Assembly: GCF_015477355.1 (NCBI RefSeq)
Contig: NZ_JADLRJ010000005.1
Coordinates: forward strand, 558,001-622,000
Length of the DNA: 64,000 nt
Reading direction: 5' to 3'
DNA from: Nocardia blacklockiae
GTDB taxonomy: Bacteria; Actinomycetota; Actinomycetes; Mycobacteriales; Mycobacteriaceae
Shown here piece after piece: positions 35,835 to 46,033 of this stretch; position 1 is the stretch's first letter, and each line of letters opens with the position of its first letter. Under the pieces are notes generated by a model, which was not told the origin of the DNA, ran no database searches, and was given only the letters and a program-made list of their open reading frames with translations. The position numbers were made by a program, and so were the translations under genes.

Positions 35835-36871
35835 CCGAGCGACCGAGCGACACCGCGCCGCCCGAACCTCCCGGCGAGCCGCCCGCACCACCCACCCTGG
35901 GCCCCGCCGCCGACCACCGCGCCGCCGCGGAGACGGCCGCCGCGCGCCACGACTACGACACCGCCCTGCGGGAGCGCTACCGCGCGGTCACCCGCGGCCT
36001 CGAACAGGGCGGCGTGCTGAAGGTGCAGCGGTCGCGCACCGCCCGCGAGACGGCCGCCGCCGCGGTCACCGCGCTCCCCGGCAGAGCCACCGAGCTGCCC
36101 ACGGCCGCAACGGGTTTCGACGAGGTCGTCTACGGTGGGCGACGCGCCACCGAGGCCGAGTACCGCCGCCTCGAACAGGCCGACCTCTTCTCGCTGGCCC
36201 CGCCGCCACCACCGGAACCGGTCGACACGACCTCCCCGCCGCGCCGTCGCCTCCGGATTCCCCCACTCCCGCAACTGATCCGGGATCCGAGGTTCTGGGC
36301 CGTCCTGGCGGGCGCGCTGGTGCTGGCGCTGATCATCTATGTGCTGTTCCACCTGTCGACCGCACCGACCGCGCCACCGCCACCGCAACATCCGCCGCCC
36401 CCACCGAATCCCGACGACTACCGCCCGCCCGCACCGGATTTCGGCGAGGGCTCCGACTCGATCTTCGCGCGCCTGCCGGGCTGGCTGGCGTACGGCGGTC
36501 TGCAATGGCTGATCTGCGGCGCGGTCGTGGTGTGGTGGCGCGCCCGCCGCCGCGGCGCGCTGGTCCCCGAGCCGCGGCCGGTGCGGGTGCCGGCCAACGA
36601 ACTGCTCGCCGGACAGGCCGCGCTGTACCGGAAGTCGGGCGACCGCGACCACGTCGCCGCCCTGCTGCGCGCCGCCACCCTGCGCCGCCTCCGGCCCGCG
36701 CTGGGGCTGCCGCCGGACGCCCCGGTCAACCAGCTGGTGACCGGCATCGCCGTCCGGACCGGCACTCCGGCGGACCACATCGGCGCCACGCTGTTCGGCC
36801 CCGTGCACGACGACGACACGCTGCGCCTGGTCGCCGCGCGGCTGCGACACCTCGAATCGGAGATCGGATGA
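35831..36871 (+). CDS. DUF4129-domain membrane protein
   Basis: A 346-residue protein. Residues 30-125 fit the DUF4129 pattern (DYDTALRERYRAV, TARETAAA, FDEVVYGGRRATEAEYRRLEQAD). A transmembrane helix lies near 153-175, a Pro-rich linker follows, then a second helix near 220-240 and a soluble C-terminal helical part (ELLAGQAALYRKSGDRDHVAALLRAA). It resembles proteins next to moxR in actinobacteria such as Rv3691 (from memory). The ATG overlaps the previous stop, and MoxR starts ten nt after its stop. Confidence 0.8.
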   Translation: MTERPSDTAPPEPPGEPPAPPTLGPAADHRAAAETAAARHDYDTALRERYRAVTRGLEQGGVLKVQRSRTARETAAAAVTALPGRATELPTAATGFDEVVYGGRRATEAEYRRLEQADLFSLAPPPPPEPVDTTSPPRRRLRIPPLPQLIRDPRFWAVLAGALVLALIIYVLFHLSTAPTAPPPPQHPPPPPNPDDYRPPAPDFGEGSDSIFARLPGWLAYGGLQWLICGAVVVWWRARRRGALVPEPRPVRVPANELLAGQAALYRKSGDRDHVAALLRAATLRRLRPALGLPPDAPVNQLVTGIAVRTGTPADHIGATLFGPVHDDDTLRLVAARLRHLESEIG

Positions 36872-36881
36872 CGGAGAACGA

Positions 36882-37862
<981 letters not shown>

Positions 37863-37865
37863 GCG

Positions 37866-39161
37866 ATGGTCGTCACGGGTCGGCTGGCCGTCCTCGCCGC
37901 GGTGGCGGCGACGGTGGTGACGGCCGTGTTGCCGACGTGGTGGGGCGTGCTCGCGGTGACCGGCGTGCTGTGCGCGCTGGCCGCCGCCGATCTGGCGGCC
38001 GTCGGCCGGATCACGGGCCTCGAGGTCGCGCGCGAGCCGCTCACCACGGTCCGCTCGGGCCGCACGGTGACGGTCGAGACGACCGTGCTCAACCGCGGGC
38101 CGCGCACCCTGCGCGGGCAGCTGTGGGACGACTGGCCCGACAGCGCGCAGGCCGCACACCACGGCCATCCGCTGCGGCTGCCGCCGAACAGCCGGACCCG
38201 GCTGACCACCACGCTGCGCCCGGAGTATCGCGGCGACCGCGTGGCGGGCCCAGTCACGCTGCGGCTGCTCGGCCCGCTGGGCCTGGCCGGTCGGCAGTTC
38301 CGCCGCGACGTGCCCGCCCGATTGCGCGCGCTGCCGCCCTTCCGCAGCGAGGGCGTGCTGGCCTCGAAGGTCGCCGAACTGCATCTGCTCGAGGGCAGCA
38401 CGGTGGTCAATGCCCGCGGACAGGGTTCGGAGTTCGACTCCTTCCGCGAATACGTGGCCGGCGACGACGTGCGCGCGATCGACTGGCGCGCGACCGCTCG
38501 CGCCGCCGACGTGCTGGTGCGCACCTGGCGCCCGGAGCGGCACCGCCGGCTGCTGCTGGTGCTGGACACCGGCAGGCTCGGTGCGGGGCGGATCGGCGAC
38601 GGCACCCGGCTGGACGTGAGCATCGAGGCCGCGCTGCTGCTGGGCGGCCTCGCCGCCGCGGCCGGGGACACCGTCGATCTGCTCGCCTACGACCGGCAGG
38701 TCCGCGCCGAGGTGTTCGGCACCGGCGGAAAAGGCTTGCAGCCCAAGCTGATGCACGCGCTGGCCGGCGTCGTCCCGGCGCTGGTCGACACCGACACCAC
38801 CGGCCTGGTCCGGACGGCGGTGCGGCGCTCCCGCCGCCGCAGCCTCATCGTGTGGTTCACCAGCCTGGACGGCGCGATGGTGGAGGAGAACCTGCGCCCG
38901 GTCCTGCCGGTGCTGACCCAGCGCCACCGCGTCCTGATCGTCTCGGTCACCGACCCGGACGTCGCCGCGGCCGCCACCCGCCGCGACACCCTCTCGGACA
39001 TCTACACCGCGGCCGCCGCCGAAACCCTCCTCGCCGAACGCACCCTCACCCGAGAATCGCTGCGCCGCACCGGCGTCGGCGTCGTCGCCGCCCCGCCCGA
39101 CCAACTCCCCGCCGCCTTGGCCGACGAGTACCTCGAGCTCAAACGCTCGGGAGCGAGTTAG
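37866..39161 (+). CDS. DUF58 protein (MoxR partner)
   Basis: A 431-residue protein with two N-terminal membrane helices (residues 5-50) and a beta-rich middle. The DUF58 signature is GQGSEFDSFREYVAGDDVRAIDWRATAR near residue 185, followed by a von Willebrand A-like fold (LLLVLDTGRLG, then IVWFTSLDG). In most genomes DUF58 proteins sit beside moxR. The exact function is unknown. It starts three nt after the moxR stop and is translationally coupled. The operon appears to end here, with the RDD gene converging. Confidence 0.92.
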   Translation: MVVTGRLAVLAAVAATVVTAVLPTWWGVLAVTGVLCALAAADLAAVGRITGLEVAREPLTTVRSGRTVTVETTVLNRGPRTLRGQLWDDWPDSAQAAHHGHPLRLPPNSRTRLTTTLRPEYRGDRVAGPVTLRLLGPLGLAGRQFRRDVPARLRALPPFRSEGVLASKVAELHLLEGSTVVNARGQGSEFDSFREYVAGDDVRAIDWRATARAADVLVRTWRPERHRRLLLVLDTGRLGAGRIGDGTRLDVSIEAALLLGGLAAAAGDTVDLLAYDRQVRAEVFGTGGKGLQPKLMHALAGVVPALVDTDTTGLVRTAVRRSRRRSLIVWFTSLDGAMVEENLRPVLPVLTQRHRVLIVSVTDPDVAAAATRRDTLSDIYTAAAAETLLAERTLTRESLRRTGVGVVAAPPDQLPAALADEYLELKRSGAS

Positions 39162-39191
39162 CCGACCACCCTGCCGCGAATCCGCCGGTCG

Positions 39192-39983
39192 CTACGCGGG
39201 TCGGCCCCAGGCGGCGAGGGGCGCGGGAGGCGGGACCGGGGTGAGGGTGCGGCGTTGGCGTTCCGCGATCACCGCGCCCAGGATGTGCAGCGGCGGATAG
39301 CCCGGGGGCGGGGGCACCCGCAGCTGGGCGCAGACGGCGACGACCAAGGCGTGGCCGAGTTCGGCGTGGGCCTCGGGGGTCAGCGTGCGGGCGCGGGTCA
39401 GGTACTGCCGGACGGGCAGCGCCAGCTCCTCGGTGAGCGCGGACAGGTCGAGTCGCTGCGCCCACCCTTGCAGCCAGGGCGGCGCGATGGCCAAGGCGGG
39501 CAACGGCACTCGGATGCGGTCGTGGACGACGACCGTCCCGGCGAGCACGTCGCCGACGCGGCGGGCGCGCGGCGAGCACAGCGACGTGACCACCGCGACG
39601 GCCCCGAAGCCCCCGAGCGCCCAGAAGTCGACGATGGCCCCGGCCAGCCCGCGGGTGAGCGCGTGGCGGAAGTCGACGGGGCCGCCGTCGGCACGCACCA
39701 CGCGCAGCCCCAGCGCCAGCTTGCCGACGGTGCGGCCGCGCAGCAGCGTCTCGCAGACGATCGGATACCCGGCCAGCACCAGCACGACGATCACCAGCAT
39801 CGCCACGTCGAGCCACGCCGGGTCAGGCCGCAGCCACACCACCACCACCGAGACCCCGACCACGACCAGCCACCCGACCACCAGTTGCAGCACCACATCG
39901 AGCAGGAATGCCGCGGCCCGGGTCGGGATGCGCGCGATCGGCAGGTCCAGGGCGACGGCCTCGCCGGTAGTGAAAACGGCCAT
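39192..39983 (-). CDS. RDD family membrane protein
   Basis: A 263-residue protein. The RDD domain covers about residues 10-140, with three to four helices: RAAAFLLDVVLQL at the start contains the Arg and Asp of the name, and TVGKLALGLRVVRADG contains the conserved Lys. The C-terminal third is soluble and Pro-rich. RDD proteins are of uncertain role, some being Na+/H+ antiporters. It is divergent from the SpoIIM-like gene and convergent with the DUF58 gene. Confidence 0.88.
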   Translation of the reverse strand: MAVFTTGEAVALDLPIARIPTRAAAFLLDVVLQLVVGWLVVVGVSVVVVWLRPDPAWLDVAMLVIVVLVLAGYPIVCETLLRGRTVGKLALGLRVVRADGGPVDFRHALTRGLAGAIVDFWALGGFGAVAVVTSLCSPRARRVGDVLAGTVVVHDRIRVPLPALAIAPPWLQGWAQRLDLSALTEELALPVRQYLTRARTLTPEAHAELGHALVVAVCAQLRVPPPPGYPPLHILGAVIAERQRRTLTPVPPPAPLAAWGRPA

Positions 39984-40028
39984 GCTGCAGACAGACTAGC
40001 CTCTTGCGGGGACGGCGGGAGGGCACCG

Positions 40029-41006
40029 ATGGATGTGGACGCGTACGCCTACGCGCACCGGCGAGCGTGGGACCGGCTGGATCAGCTGACTCGGCAGCGC
40101 CGGTTGTCCGGCGCCGAGGCCGACGAACTGGTCCGGCTGTACCGCCGCACCTCGCAGCAGCTGGCCCGCCTGCAGTCGCACTCCCCCGACCCGGAGCTGA
40201 TCCGCGGCCTCAGCGCGCTGCTGGCCCGGGCGCGCGGGCGTGCCCTGGGCGCGCGCGTCGACGTCCGGCGCGAGATCGGCCTGTTCTTCACGCACGGCTT
40301 CCCGGCGGCGGTGTACCGGGCCTGGCCGTGGTGGGCGGGCGTGACGGTGGTGTTCCTCGCGGTGTCGACCGGCCTCGGTGTCTGGGTGTCCGGTTCGGCC
40401 GCCGCGCGGCGGGCGCTGGACATCCCGCAGAACACCGACGTGCTCACCGGTCCGGGCGGGCGGTTCGAGACCTATTACTCCGAACATCCGCACGACGCGT
40501 TCGCCGCGCAGGTGTGGACCAACAACGCGTGGGTGTCGGCGGTGGCGCTGTTCACCGGGGTGCTGATCCTGCCGGCGGCCTACGTACTGTTCATGAACGC
40601 GCTGAATCTCGGCATCTCGGGCGGGCTGATGGCCGACGCGGGCCGGCTGGACGCGTTCTTCGGATTCATCCTGCCGCACGGCATGCTCGAGCTCACCGCC
40701 GTGTTCGTCGCGGGCGGCGCGGGCCTGAAGCTCGGGTGGACACTGATCGATCCGGGCCGGCTCAGCCGCGCGCAGGCGCTCGCCCGCCAGGGCCGGGCCA
40801 CCGCCACCATCGCGCTGGGTCTGGTTGTGGTGCTGCTGGTTTCGGGCCTGATCGAGGGCTTCGTGACGCCGAGCGGCCTGCCCGCCGCCGTGCGGATCGC
40901 CCTGGGCGCCGCGGCCGAGCTGTGTTTCCTCGGTTACGTCTGGACCGCCGGACGCCGTGCGGTGCGGGAGGCGGTAGCTACCGATCGGCGCACGAACGCC
41001 GGGTGA
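40029..41006 (+). CDS. Stage II sporulation protein M-like (SpoIIM/DUF95) membrane protein
   Basis: A 325-residue protein. A helical soluble N-terminus (residues 1-90, RRLSGAEADELVRLYRRTSQQLA) precedes five to six membrane helices. The family segment TNNAWVSAVALFTGVLILPAAYVLFMNALNLG and the HGMLELTAVFVAGGAGLKLG motif are present. In Bacillus SpoIIM scaffolds peptidoglycan hydrolases, while in non-sporulating actinobacteria the role is unknown. GGGAGGG lies six nt upstream of the ATG. It completes the MoxR-DUF58-RDD-SpoIIM neighbourhood. Confidence 0.88.
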   Translation: MDVDAYAYAHRRAWDRLDQLTRQRRLSGAEADELVRLYRRTSQQLARLQSHSPDPELIRGLSALLARARGRALGARVDVRREIGLFFTHGFPAAVYRAWPWWAGVTVVFLAVSTGLGVWVSGSAAARRALDIPQNTDVLTGPGGRFETYYSEHPHDAFAAQVWTNNAWVSAVALFTGVLILPAAYVLFMNALNLGISGGLMADAGRLDAFFGFILPHGMLELTAVFVAGGAGLKLGWTLIDPGRLSRAQALARQGRATATIALGLVVVLLVSGLIEGFVTPSGLPAAVRIALGAAAELCFLGYVWTAGRRAVREAVATDRRTNAG

Positions 41007-41070
41007 CCGGAAAATCGGTTGCGGGGAGGGTGGCCGCCGACCATGATCGAGGCGGGGGATTTGAGAGCCA

Positions 41071-41104
41071 CTGGCCGCAGCGAGTCCAGCTCAGCTGCGG
41101 CCAG
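41071..41104 (+). terminator. Inverted repeat, probable terminator after the SpoIIM-like gene
   Basis: CTGGCCGCAGC (41071-41081) pairs perfectly with GCTGCGGCCAG (41094-41104) across a 12-nt loop, 65 nt after the stop codon. Confidence 0.6.
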
Positions 41105-41889
41105 CGTTACCGTCAACTCTACACAATCGTTATCGCGATGCAACCAGCCACACGGCTGCCGGACGTCTGGGTAACGCTCCGGAAACGGCTCGGGGTCAGG
41201 GGATCCGGGCCGCCTTCGCAAATATGTAGCGTCCGCCACACCCGCACGGCCCGACAGTGTGTCCGACCAAACCATCCGGTCCCTCCCATTCACCCGATTT
41301 CGCTGTCGCCGCTTCGTCCCGGATGACCCGAAATGCGCATTTGCCAGGCCGGTTCGGTTACCGCATGGTCCAGCGTTAGGATCGCCGTGATCTGGATGTT
41401 CACGAATGGTCCACCGGGTGTCCACGAGGTTGCCGCCCAGCTAAACAAACCTCAAGTTTGTTATCGGGCCGAGTTGCTTGATTTCAGTACTGTAATGACA
41501 CGTATTTCGCCGATGCACATCTGTTGAACCTCGTCACAACGGCGACGGCTGTACTAATAAGGTGCGCCCGCAACCCCCCGCGTAGTACTGTCTCGCCCGC
41601 TCGGGACGACTCCGGGAGTGCGGCGAAGATCACACCGAGGTAACCGTGCGCCGCCGCCAAGACGCCTGGCCACGCCCGCCCTGCGGCGCGCGACCCGATG
41701 CCTCGCGGTCCGCGCGATCACCGATGACCTTCTCGTCATGGGTCATTGACACGAGCGGCGCGCCGAACCTGTTCACGCGCAACGCTTCCGATCGCCCGCA
41801 CACCCGCTCAGCAGCGGGTTCTCGATGGCGGCAACGCTTTTCGGGACCATACCGCTGCACGCCGGGAGGCGAACGGCGAAGATAAGCCG
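41105..41889. other. Long intergenic region before phoU, with AT-rich inverted repeat
   Basis: About 785 bp without a supported gene. The stretch 41430-41560 is markedly less GC-rich. It contains the inverted repeat AACAAAC-CTCAA-GTTTGTT (41444-41462) and several -10-like hexamers (for example in CAGTACTGTAATGAC near 41490 and GTACTAATAAGG near 41553). It probably carries the phoU promoter and a long leader. I see no conserved RNA I can name. Confidence 0.5.
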
Positions 41890-42549
41890 GTGCGGACGAA
41901 ATTCTCCTCCGAGCTCGCGGCGCTCACCGGTGAGCTGGCGCGCCTGTCGGACCTGGCGCACGAGGCCACCGAGCGCACCGCGGTCGCGGTCGCGGAGGCC
42001 AATCTGACCGCCGCGTACGAAGTCCTCGCCATCGACGAACAGTTACAGGCCCTGCACGGCGGCTGCGAGAACCGTGCGGTGATCCTGCTCGCGCTGGAGG
42101 CGCCCGTCGCCCGCGATCTGCGGCACGTCGTGACCGCGATGCAGATCGCCGACGACCTGTCCCGGCTGAGCCGGCTGACCAGTCGCATCGCCGACATCGT
42201 GGTGCACCGCTACCCGGAACCCGTAGCGCCGCCGGAGATTCTGCGCCTGCTCGACGAGATCGGCCGGATCGTCACCGACCTCGCCGCGGCCGCCGGGCGC
42301 GCCATCACCGACGTCGGCCCGTCCGCCGATGGCGGTTCCGGCGCCGACCACGACCGGCTGACCGGGATACAGCAGCAGGTGCTGGCCGCGATCTCGGATC
42401 CCGCGTGGCCGCACGGCAGCGCCATGGCCGTCGATCTCGCGCTGCTGGCCCACCACTACGAGCGCTGCGCCGACCACTGCGTGCGGATCGAGCGGCTGAT
42501 CCACTTCTTCCACACCGGAATTCCGCTGTCGGCCCAGGCCGAGGACTGA
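41890..42549 (+). CDS. phoU: PhoU-family phosphate regulation protein
   Basis: A 219-residue helical protein with two PhoU repeats: CENRAVILLALEAPVARDLRHVVTAMQIADDLSR near residue 55 and the HHYERCADHCVRIERL helix near 190. The E/DxxxD metal-binding positions (IADDLSR; YERCADH) are kept. PhoU links phosphate transport to a two-component sensor and affects persistence. No pst transport genes or phoR/phoP lie in the window, so it is a stand-alone PhoY-type copy. The GTG at 41890 gives the expected N-terminus (VRTKFSSEL). No strong Shine-Dalgarno is visible. Confidence 0.9.
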   Translation: MRTKFSSELAALTGELARLSDLAHEATERTAVAVAEANLTAAYEVLAIDEQLQALHGGCENRAVILLALEAPVARDLRHVVTAMQIADDLSRLSRLTSRIADIVVHRYPEPVAPPEILRLLDEIGRIVTDLAAAAGRAITDVGPSADGGSGADHDRLTGIQQQVLAAISDPAWPHGSAMAVDLALLAHHYERCADHCVRIERLIHFFHTGIPLSAQAED

Positions 42550-42608
42550 ACCGCCGCCGACACCCGTAACAGCCGACGTGCCCGTGATTACTCGCCGGGA
42601 TCGCGGGA

Positions 42609-42625
42609 ATGCATGAGTCATGCAT
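42609..42625. promoter_or_regulatory. Candidate MarR operator overlapping the start codon
   Basis: ATGCATGA-G-TCATGCAT is a perfect 17-bp palindrome. The MarR start codon (42620-42622) lies in its right arm, so regulator binding would block initiation of its own gene and of the coupled transporter. Confidence 0.65.
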
Positions 42626-43135
42626 ACGGAACGGTTGGCGAATCTGCTCGGCGCGACCGCGCTGGCCGTCAGCGACAAGATGATTCGCGAGGTGACCGCG
42701 CGGACGAAGACGAGTCCGAGCGCGTCGGCGGCGCTGGTGGTGCTGCTCGAGGGCGGCCCGAAGGGGGTGACCGAACTCGGCGGCTGCCTCGGCCTGACCC
42801 AGTCCGCCGCCACCCGCACCCTGGACTCGCTGGAGAGCGCGGGCCTGGTGCGCCGGACCCGAGCCGGCCGCACCAGCGCGGTCGCGCTGACCGCTACCGG
42901 AAGGCGCAGGGCCGCAACGGTTCTGCGGGCGCGCACCGACTGGCTGGCAGACCTCACCGCCACCCTCGACGAGGCCGACCGCGCCCACCTCGACCGGATC
43001 CTCGGCACACTGCTGACCCGCGTCTACGACGAGATCCCCGCGGCGGACCTGCTCTGCCGGCTGTGTGACCGGCGGGCCTGCACGCACGAAAGCGTCTGTC
43101 CCGTAGGGCAGGCCGAGCGCGACCGGTCCGGGTGA
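42620..43135 (+). CDS. MarR family transcriptional regulator with C-terminal Cys cluster
   Basis: A 171-residue winged-helix regulator. The recognition region is VTELGGCLGLTQSAATRTLDSLESAGLVRR (residues about 50-80), followed by the GRTSAVALTATG wing. The C-terminus carries Cys in the pattern CxxCx4Cx5C (CRLCDRRACTHESVC), seen in some MarR proteins and likely to bind a metal or sense redox. The ATG at 42620 lies in a palindrome. The stop overlaps the transporter start (GTGA), so the two are cotranscribed. Confidence 0.9.
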   Translation: MHTERLANLLGATALAVSDKMIREVTARTKTSPSASAALVVLLEGGPKGVTELGGCLGLTQSAATRTLDSLESAGLVRRTRAGRTSAVALTATGRRRAATVLRARTDWLADLTATLDEADRAHLDRILGTLLTRVYDEIPAADLLCRLCDRRACTHESVCPVGQAERDRSG

Positions 43136-43974
43136 GCGCGATGACCTGGCTGCCGGCCCTCGCCTCCGCCGTCCTCTACGGCATCTCCGACTATCTCGGC
43201 GGACTCGCCTCGCGGCGTATACATTTCGCCGTCACCGCGCTACTCGGCCAAGCCGCCGGACTGGTCGTCGCCGTGCTGCTCGCCGGGGCGACCGCCGGGG
43301 GCCCGCCGCGCCCGGCCGACCTGGCCTGGGGCGCGCTGTCCGGGCTGGGCACCGCGACCGGCATGGCGGCACTGTTCCGCGGGCTCGGTCGCGGCGCGAT
43401 GAGCACGGTGGTGCCGACCAGCACGCTGACCGGGATGGGCCTGCCGGTGCTGTTCGGTGTCCTGGTGGAGGGTCAGCGGCCGACGCCGGCGGCGGCCCTC
43501 GGGATCGTGGCGGCGCTGCCGGCGCTGTGGCTGGTGTCGCGCACGCCCGACAGCGCGCCCGCCGCGTCGCGCGCGGCCGTGCTCGACGGCCTCTTCGCGG
43601 GCGTGGGCATCGCGATCCAGTATCTGGCGCTGGCACACGCCGATCCGGTGTCCGGGTGCTGGCCGGTGGCCGCCGGGCGGGTCGCCGCCGTCTGCGCGCT
43701 GATACCGCTGGTCCTGCGTTCGCGTGCGGTGTTCGAGGTGGTGCTCCGGCCGATCCTGCTGGCCGCGCTGGCCGGGGTGACCGCGGCGCTGGCGCTGGCG
43801 GCCTATCTCGACGCCACGCAACGGCAGCTCGCCGTCGTCGCCGTCGCGCTCTCGTCGCTGTACCCGGTGATTCCCGTGCTGCTCGGCATCACCGTGCTGC
43901 GCGAGCGGCTCACCCGCGCCCAGTGGGCGGGTCTGGGGATCGCCGCGCTCGCCGTGGTACTGCTCGCGCTCTGA
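43132..43974 (+). CDS. EamA/DMT-superfamily transporter
   Basis: A 280-residue protein with ten hydrophobic segments arranged as two five-helix halves. Each half has the EamA pattern (ALASAVLYGISDYLGGLASRR; VALSSLYPVIPVLLGITVLRERLTRAQW). Such drug/metabolite transporters export amino acids, nucleosides or toxic compounds. The GTG at 43132 overlaps the MarR stop by four bases, which suggests the regulator controls it. The substrate is unknown. Confidence 0.9.
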   Translation: MSAMTWLPALASAVLYGISDYLGGLASRRIHFAVTALLGQAAGLVVAVLLAGATAGGPPRPADLAWGALSGLGTATGMAALFRGLGRGAMSTVVPTSTLTGMGLPVLFGVLVEGQRPTPAAALGIVAALPALWLVSRTPDSAPAASRAAVLDGLFAGVGIAIQYLALAHADPVSGCWPVAAGRVAAVCALIPLVLRSRAVFEVVLRPILLAALAGVTAALALAAYLDATQRQLAVVAVALSSLYPVIPVLLGITVLRERLTRAQWAGLGIAALAVVLLAL

Positions 43975-44083
43975 TACCGGGGTTGACGAGAAACCGCGAG
44001 CGACGACCGCTGCGAGTCTCGGAGCTGTGATATCGCGAACATTTCGCGAGAGCCGAGCGCCACGGAACGGTCACGGAAACGAC

Positions 44084-44115
44084 CGAGGGCCCGGATCTGG
44101 TGATCCGGGCCCTCG
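44084..44115 (-). terminator. Terminator after tRNA-Leu
   Basis: A perfect 14-bp stem (CGAGGGCCCGGATC and its complement) with loop TGGT lies five bases beyond the 3' end of the leftward tRNA gene. It can also stop the rightward transporter transcript. Confidence 0.85.
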
Positions 44116-44120
44116 ATGCC

Positions 44121-44206
44121 TGGTGGGCGAAGGGGGACTTGAACCCCCACGTCCCGAAGGACACTGGCACCTGAAGCCAGCGCGTCTGCCATTCCGCCAC
44201 TCGCCC
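44121..44206 (-). tRNA. leuT: tRNA-Leu (anticodon CAG)
   Basis: An 86-nt class II tRNA with encoded CCA. The acceptor stem pairs GGGCGAG with TTCGCCC. The anticodon arm is CTGGC-TTCAGGT-GCCAG with CAG in the loop, so it reads CUG. A long variable arm (TGTCCTTCGGGACG) is typical of leucine tRNAs, and the T arm is GGGGGTTCAAGTCCCCC. In mycobacteria a tRNA-Leu also lies next to fhaA. Confidence 0.96.
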
Positions 44207-44458
44207 GAGCGACTCGAAAACGTTATCACGCACCCGTTGTCGATATGAAATCGGCTGGTCAGCGCCATTGTAGCCGCCTCGTTGCCCGACGGGAACTTCG
44301 CCGGAGCGCCGAGAGTTACAGGTGTGGAGGATCGTGGATATCATGCAGAGACCGTGTCGGTCCGACGACACGCCCTATCGGTGTGTCGCGGATTGGTGAC
44401 AGCGGGATCTGCGACCACACAGAGGACAGGACGAGCGCGCGCCGAAGGGAGGACCGGG

Positions 44459-45847
44459 ATGGGGATCGTGTCACGCTTCGAACGCCGCCTGCAGGGCGCG
44501 GTCGGCGACGCCTTCGCCCGGGTCTTCGGCGGCAGCGTCGTGCCGCAGGAGGTGGAGGCGGCGCTGCAACGCGAGGCCACCGATCGGGTCACCGAACTCG
44601 AGGGTGGGCACCTGCTGGCTCCCAACAGTTACGTGATCACCATCAACACGTCGGACCTGCAAGAACTCGACGCCGATCACGAGCTCACCAGTCGCGCGTT
44701 CGCCAAGCATCTGCAGGACTACATCCGTGAGCAGGGCTGGCAGACCTACGGCGAAGTGCACGTCGAATTCCAGGCATCCCCTACGCTGCACACCGGGCAG
44801 TTCAGAACGCGCGGCCGGGTCGACCCGGACGCGGGCCGCCGGAACACGCCGGACCGACGGCCGCCCGACCGGCCTGGACAACCCGCACAACGAACCGCAC
44901 ACCCGCAACCAGGAGCTGGCCCCATGACGCAGAACTCAGGCTACGACCCCAGCCGTGAGCCCGCGGAGTCCGATCCACGCAACCGCGGGTACGCGCCGCC
45001 CGGTGGCCGCCCCGGTCCGGGGAACTACGACTACGGCCGCGGCGGCGGGCAGTACCCCGCCGCGAGCGACTACGCCGCGCCCGACTCGCAGCAGGCCTAC
45101 GGCGACTACCAGAACGGCTACGACTACCAGCAGGGTGGCGGCAGCTACGGGCAGCCCGGCTACAGCGATCCGGCCTACGGCCAGCAGGCGGGATACGAGC
45201 AGGGCGGCTACGCCCAGCAGGGCTACGCCGACCAGGGCTACGGGCAGCAGGGCGGGTACGACCAGGGCTACGCCGACCAGGGCTACGACCAGGGTTACGG
45301 GCAGCAGGGCTACCCGAACCAGGACTACGGCCAGCAGCAGCAGGCCTACGGCCAGGCCCCGGCCGGGTACGAGCAGGGTTACGCGGGCCAGGGCTACGGC
45401 CAGGCGCCTGCCGGCTACGAGCAGGGCTACGCCGACCAGGGCGGCTACGAGCAGGCCGGGTACGCCCAGGCCGGGTACGCCGATCAGGCCTACGGCCAGC
45501 AGCAGCCCGGATACGGCGCCGCGCCCGCGCAGCCGCAGCAGCCCCCGCGCAGCGGTTCGGGCTACTCCGCCACCTTGCAGCTGGACGACGGCAGCGGCCG
45601 CACCTACCAGCTGCGGGAAGGCAGCAACATCATCGGCCGCGGCCAGGACGCGCACTTCCGGCTGCCCGACACCGGGGTCTCCCGCCGCCACATCGAGGTC
45701 CGCTGGGACGGCCAGGTGGCCATGCTCTCCGACCTCGGATCGACCAACGGAACGCTGGTCAACGGCTCGCCCGTGCAGGATTGGCAGCTCGCCGACGGTG
45801 ATGTCATCCGCGCCGGGCATTCGGAGATCCTGATCCGGATCGTCTGA
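44459..45847 (+). CDS. fhaA: FhaA: DUF3662 and FHA domain protein
   Basis: A 462-residue protein. Residues 1-115 form the DUF3662 domain ([19 protein letters not shown]). Residues 155-365 are a disordered Tyr/Gly/Gln-rich stretch with many QGY, YGQ and GYADQ units. Residues 371-462 are the FHA domain with [22 protein letters not shown] and STNGT, which binds phosphothreonine. In M. tuberculosis FhaA binds phosphorylated MviN/MurJ-partner proteins and is a kinase substrate in cell-wall synthesis. The ATG at 44459 follows GGGAGGACC. Met156 (44924) also has AGGAG eight nt upstream, so an internal start is possible. Confidence 0.96.
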   Translation: MGIVSRFERRLQGAVGDAFARVFGGSVVPQEVEAALQREATDRVTELEGGHLLAPNSYVITINTSDLQELDADHELTSRAFAKHLQDYIREQGWQTYGEVHVEFQASPTLHTGQFRTRGRVDPDAGRRNTPDRRPPDRPGQPAQRTAHPQPGAGPMTQNSGYDPSREPAESDPRNRGYAPPGGRPGPGNYDYGRGGGQYPAASDYAAPDSQQAYGDYQNGYDYQQGGGSYGQPGYSDPAYGQQAGYEQGGYAQQGYADQGYGQQGGYDQGYADQGYDQGYGQQGYPNQDYGQQQQAYGQAPAGYEQGYAGQGYGQAPAGYEQGYADQGGYEQAGYAQAGYADQAYGQQQPGYGAAPAQPQQPPRSGSGYSATLQLDDGSGRTYQLREGSNIIGRGQDAHFRLPDTGVSRRHIEVRWDGQVAMLSDLGSTNGTLVNGSPVQDWQLADGDVIRAGHSEILIRIV

Positions 45848-46033
45848 TCCCGTAAGCTCGCCGGTGCAGGTCACGATGGGGCCCGAGAAGTCCTCGGCCG
45901 TATCGTGATCGCAACCGGTCGTCGACCCTATTATGCTGCCACCATTCGCTCGGCAGCCGGGCCGTGCTGACCAGCACGCCGGTTGGGGGTCGAACCGTAC
46001 CAACGGCACCGGTCGAACAGGAGGTGGAGCGCC

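Noticed and set aside
41333-41527. 64-codon rightward frame before phoU
   Set aside because: It lies in the AT-rich intergenic region with no ribosome site, no motif and atypical codon use.
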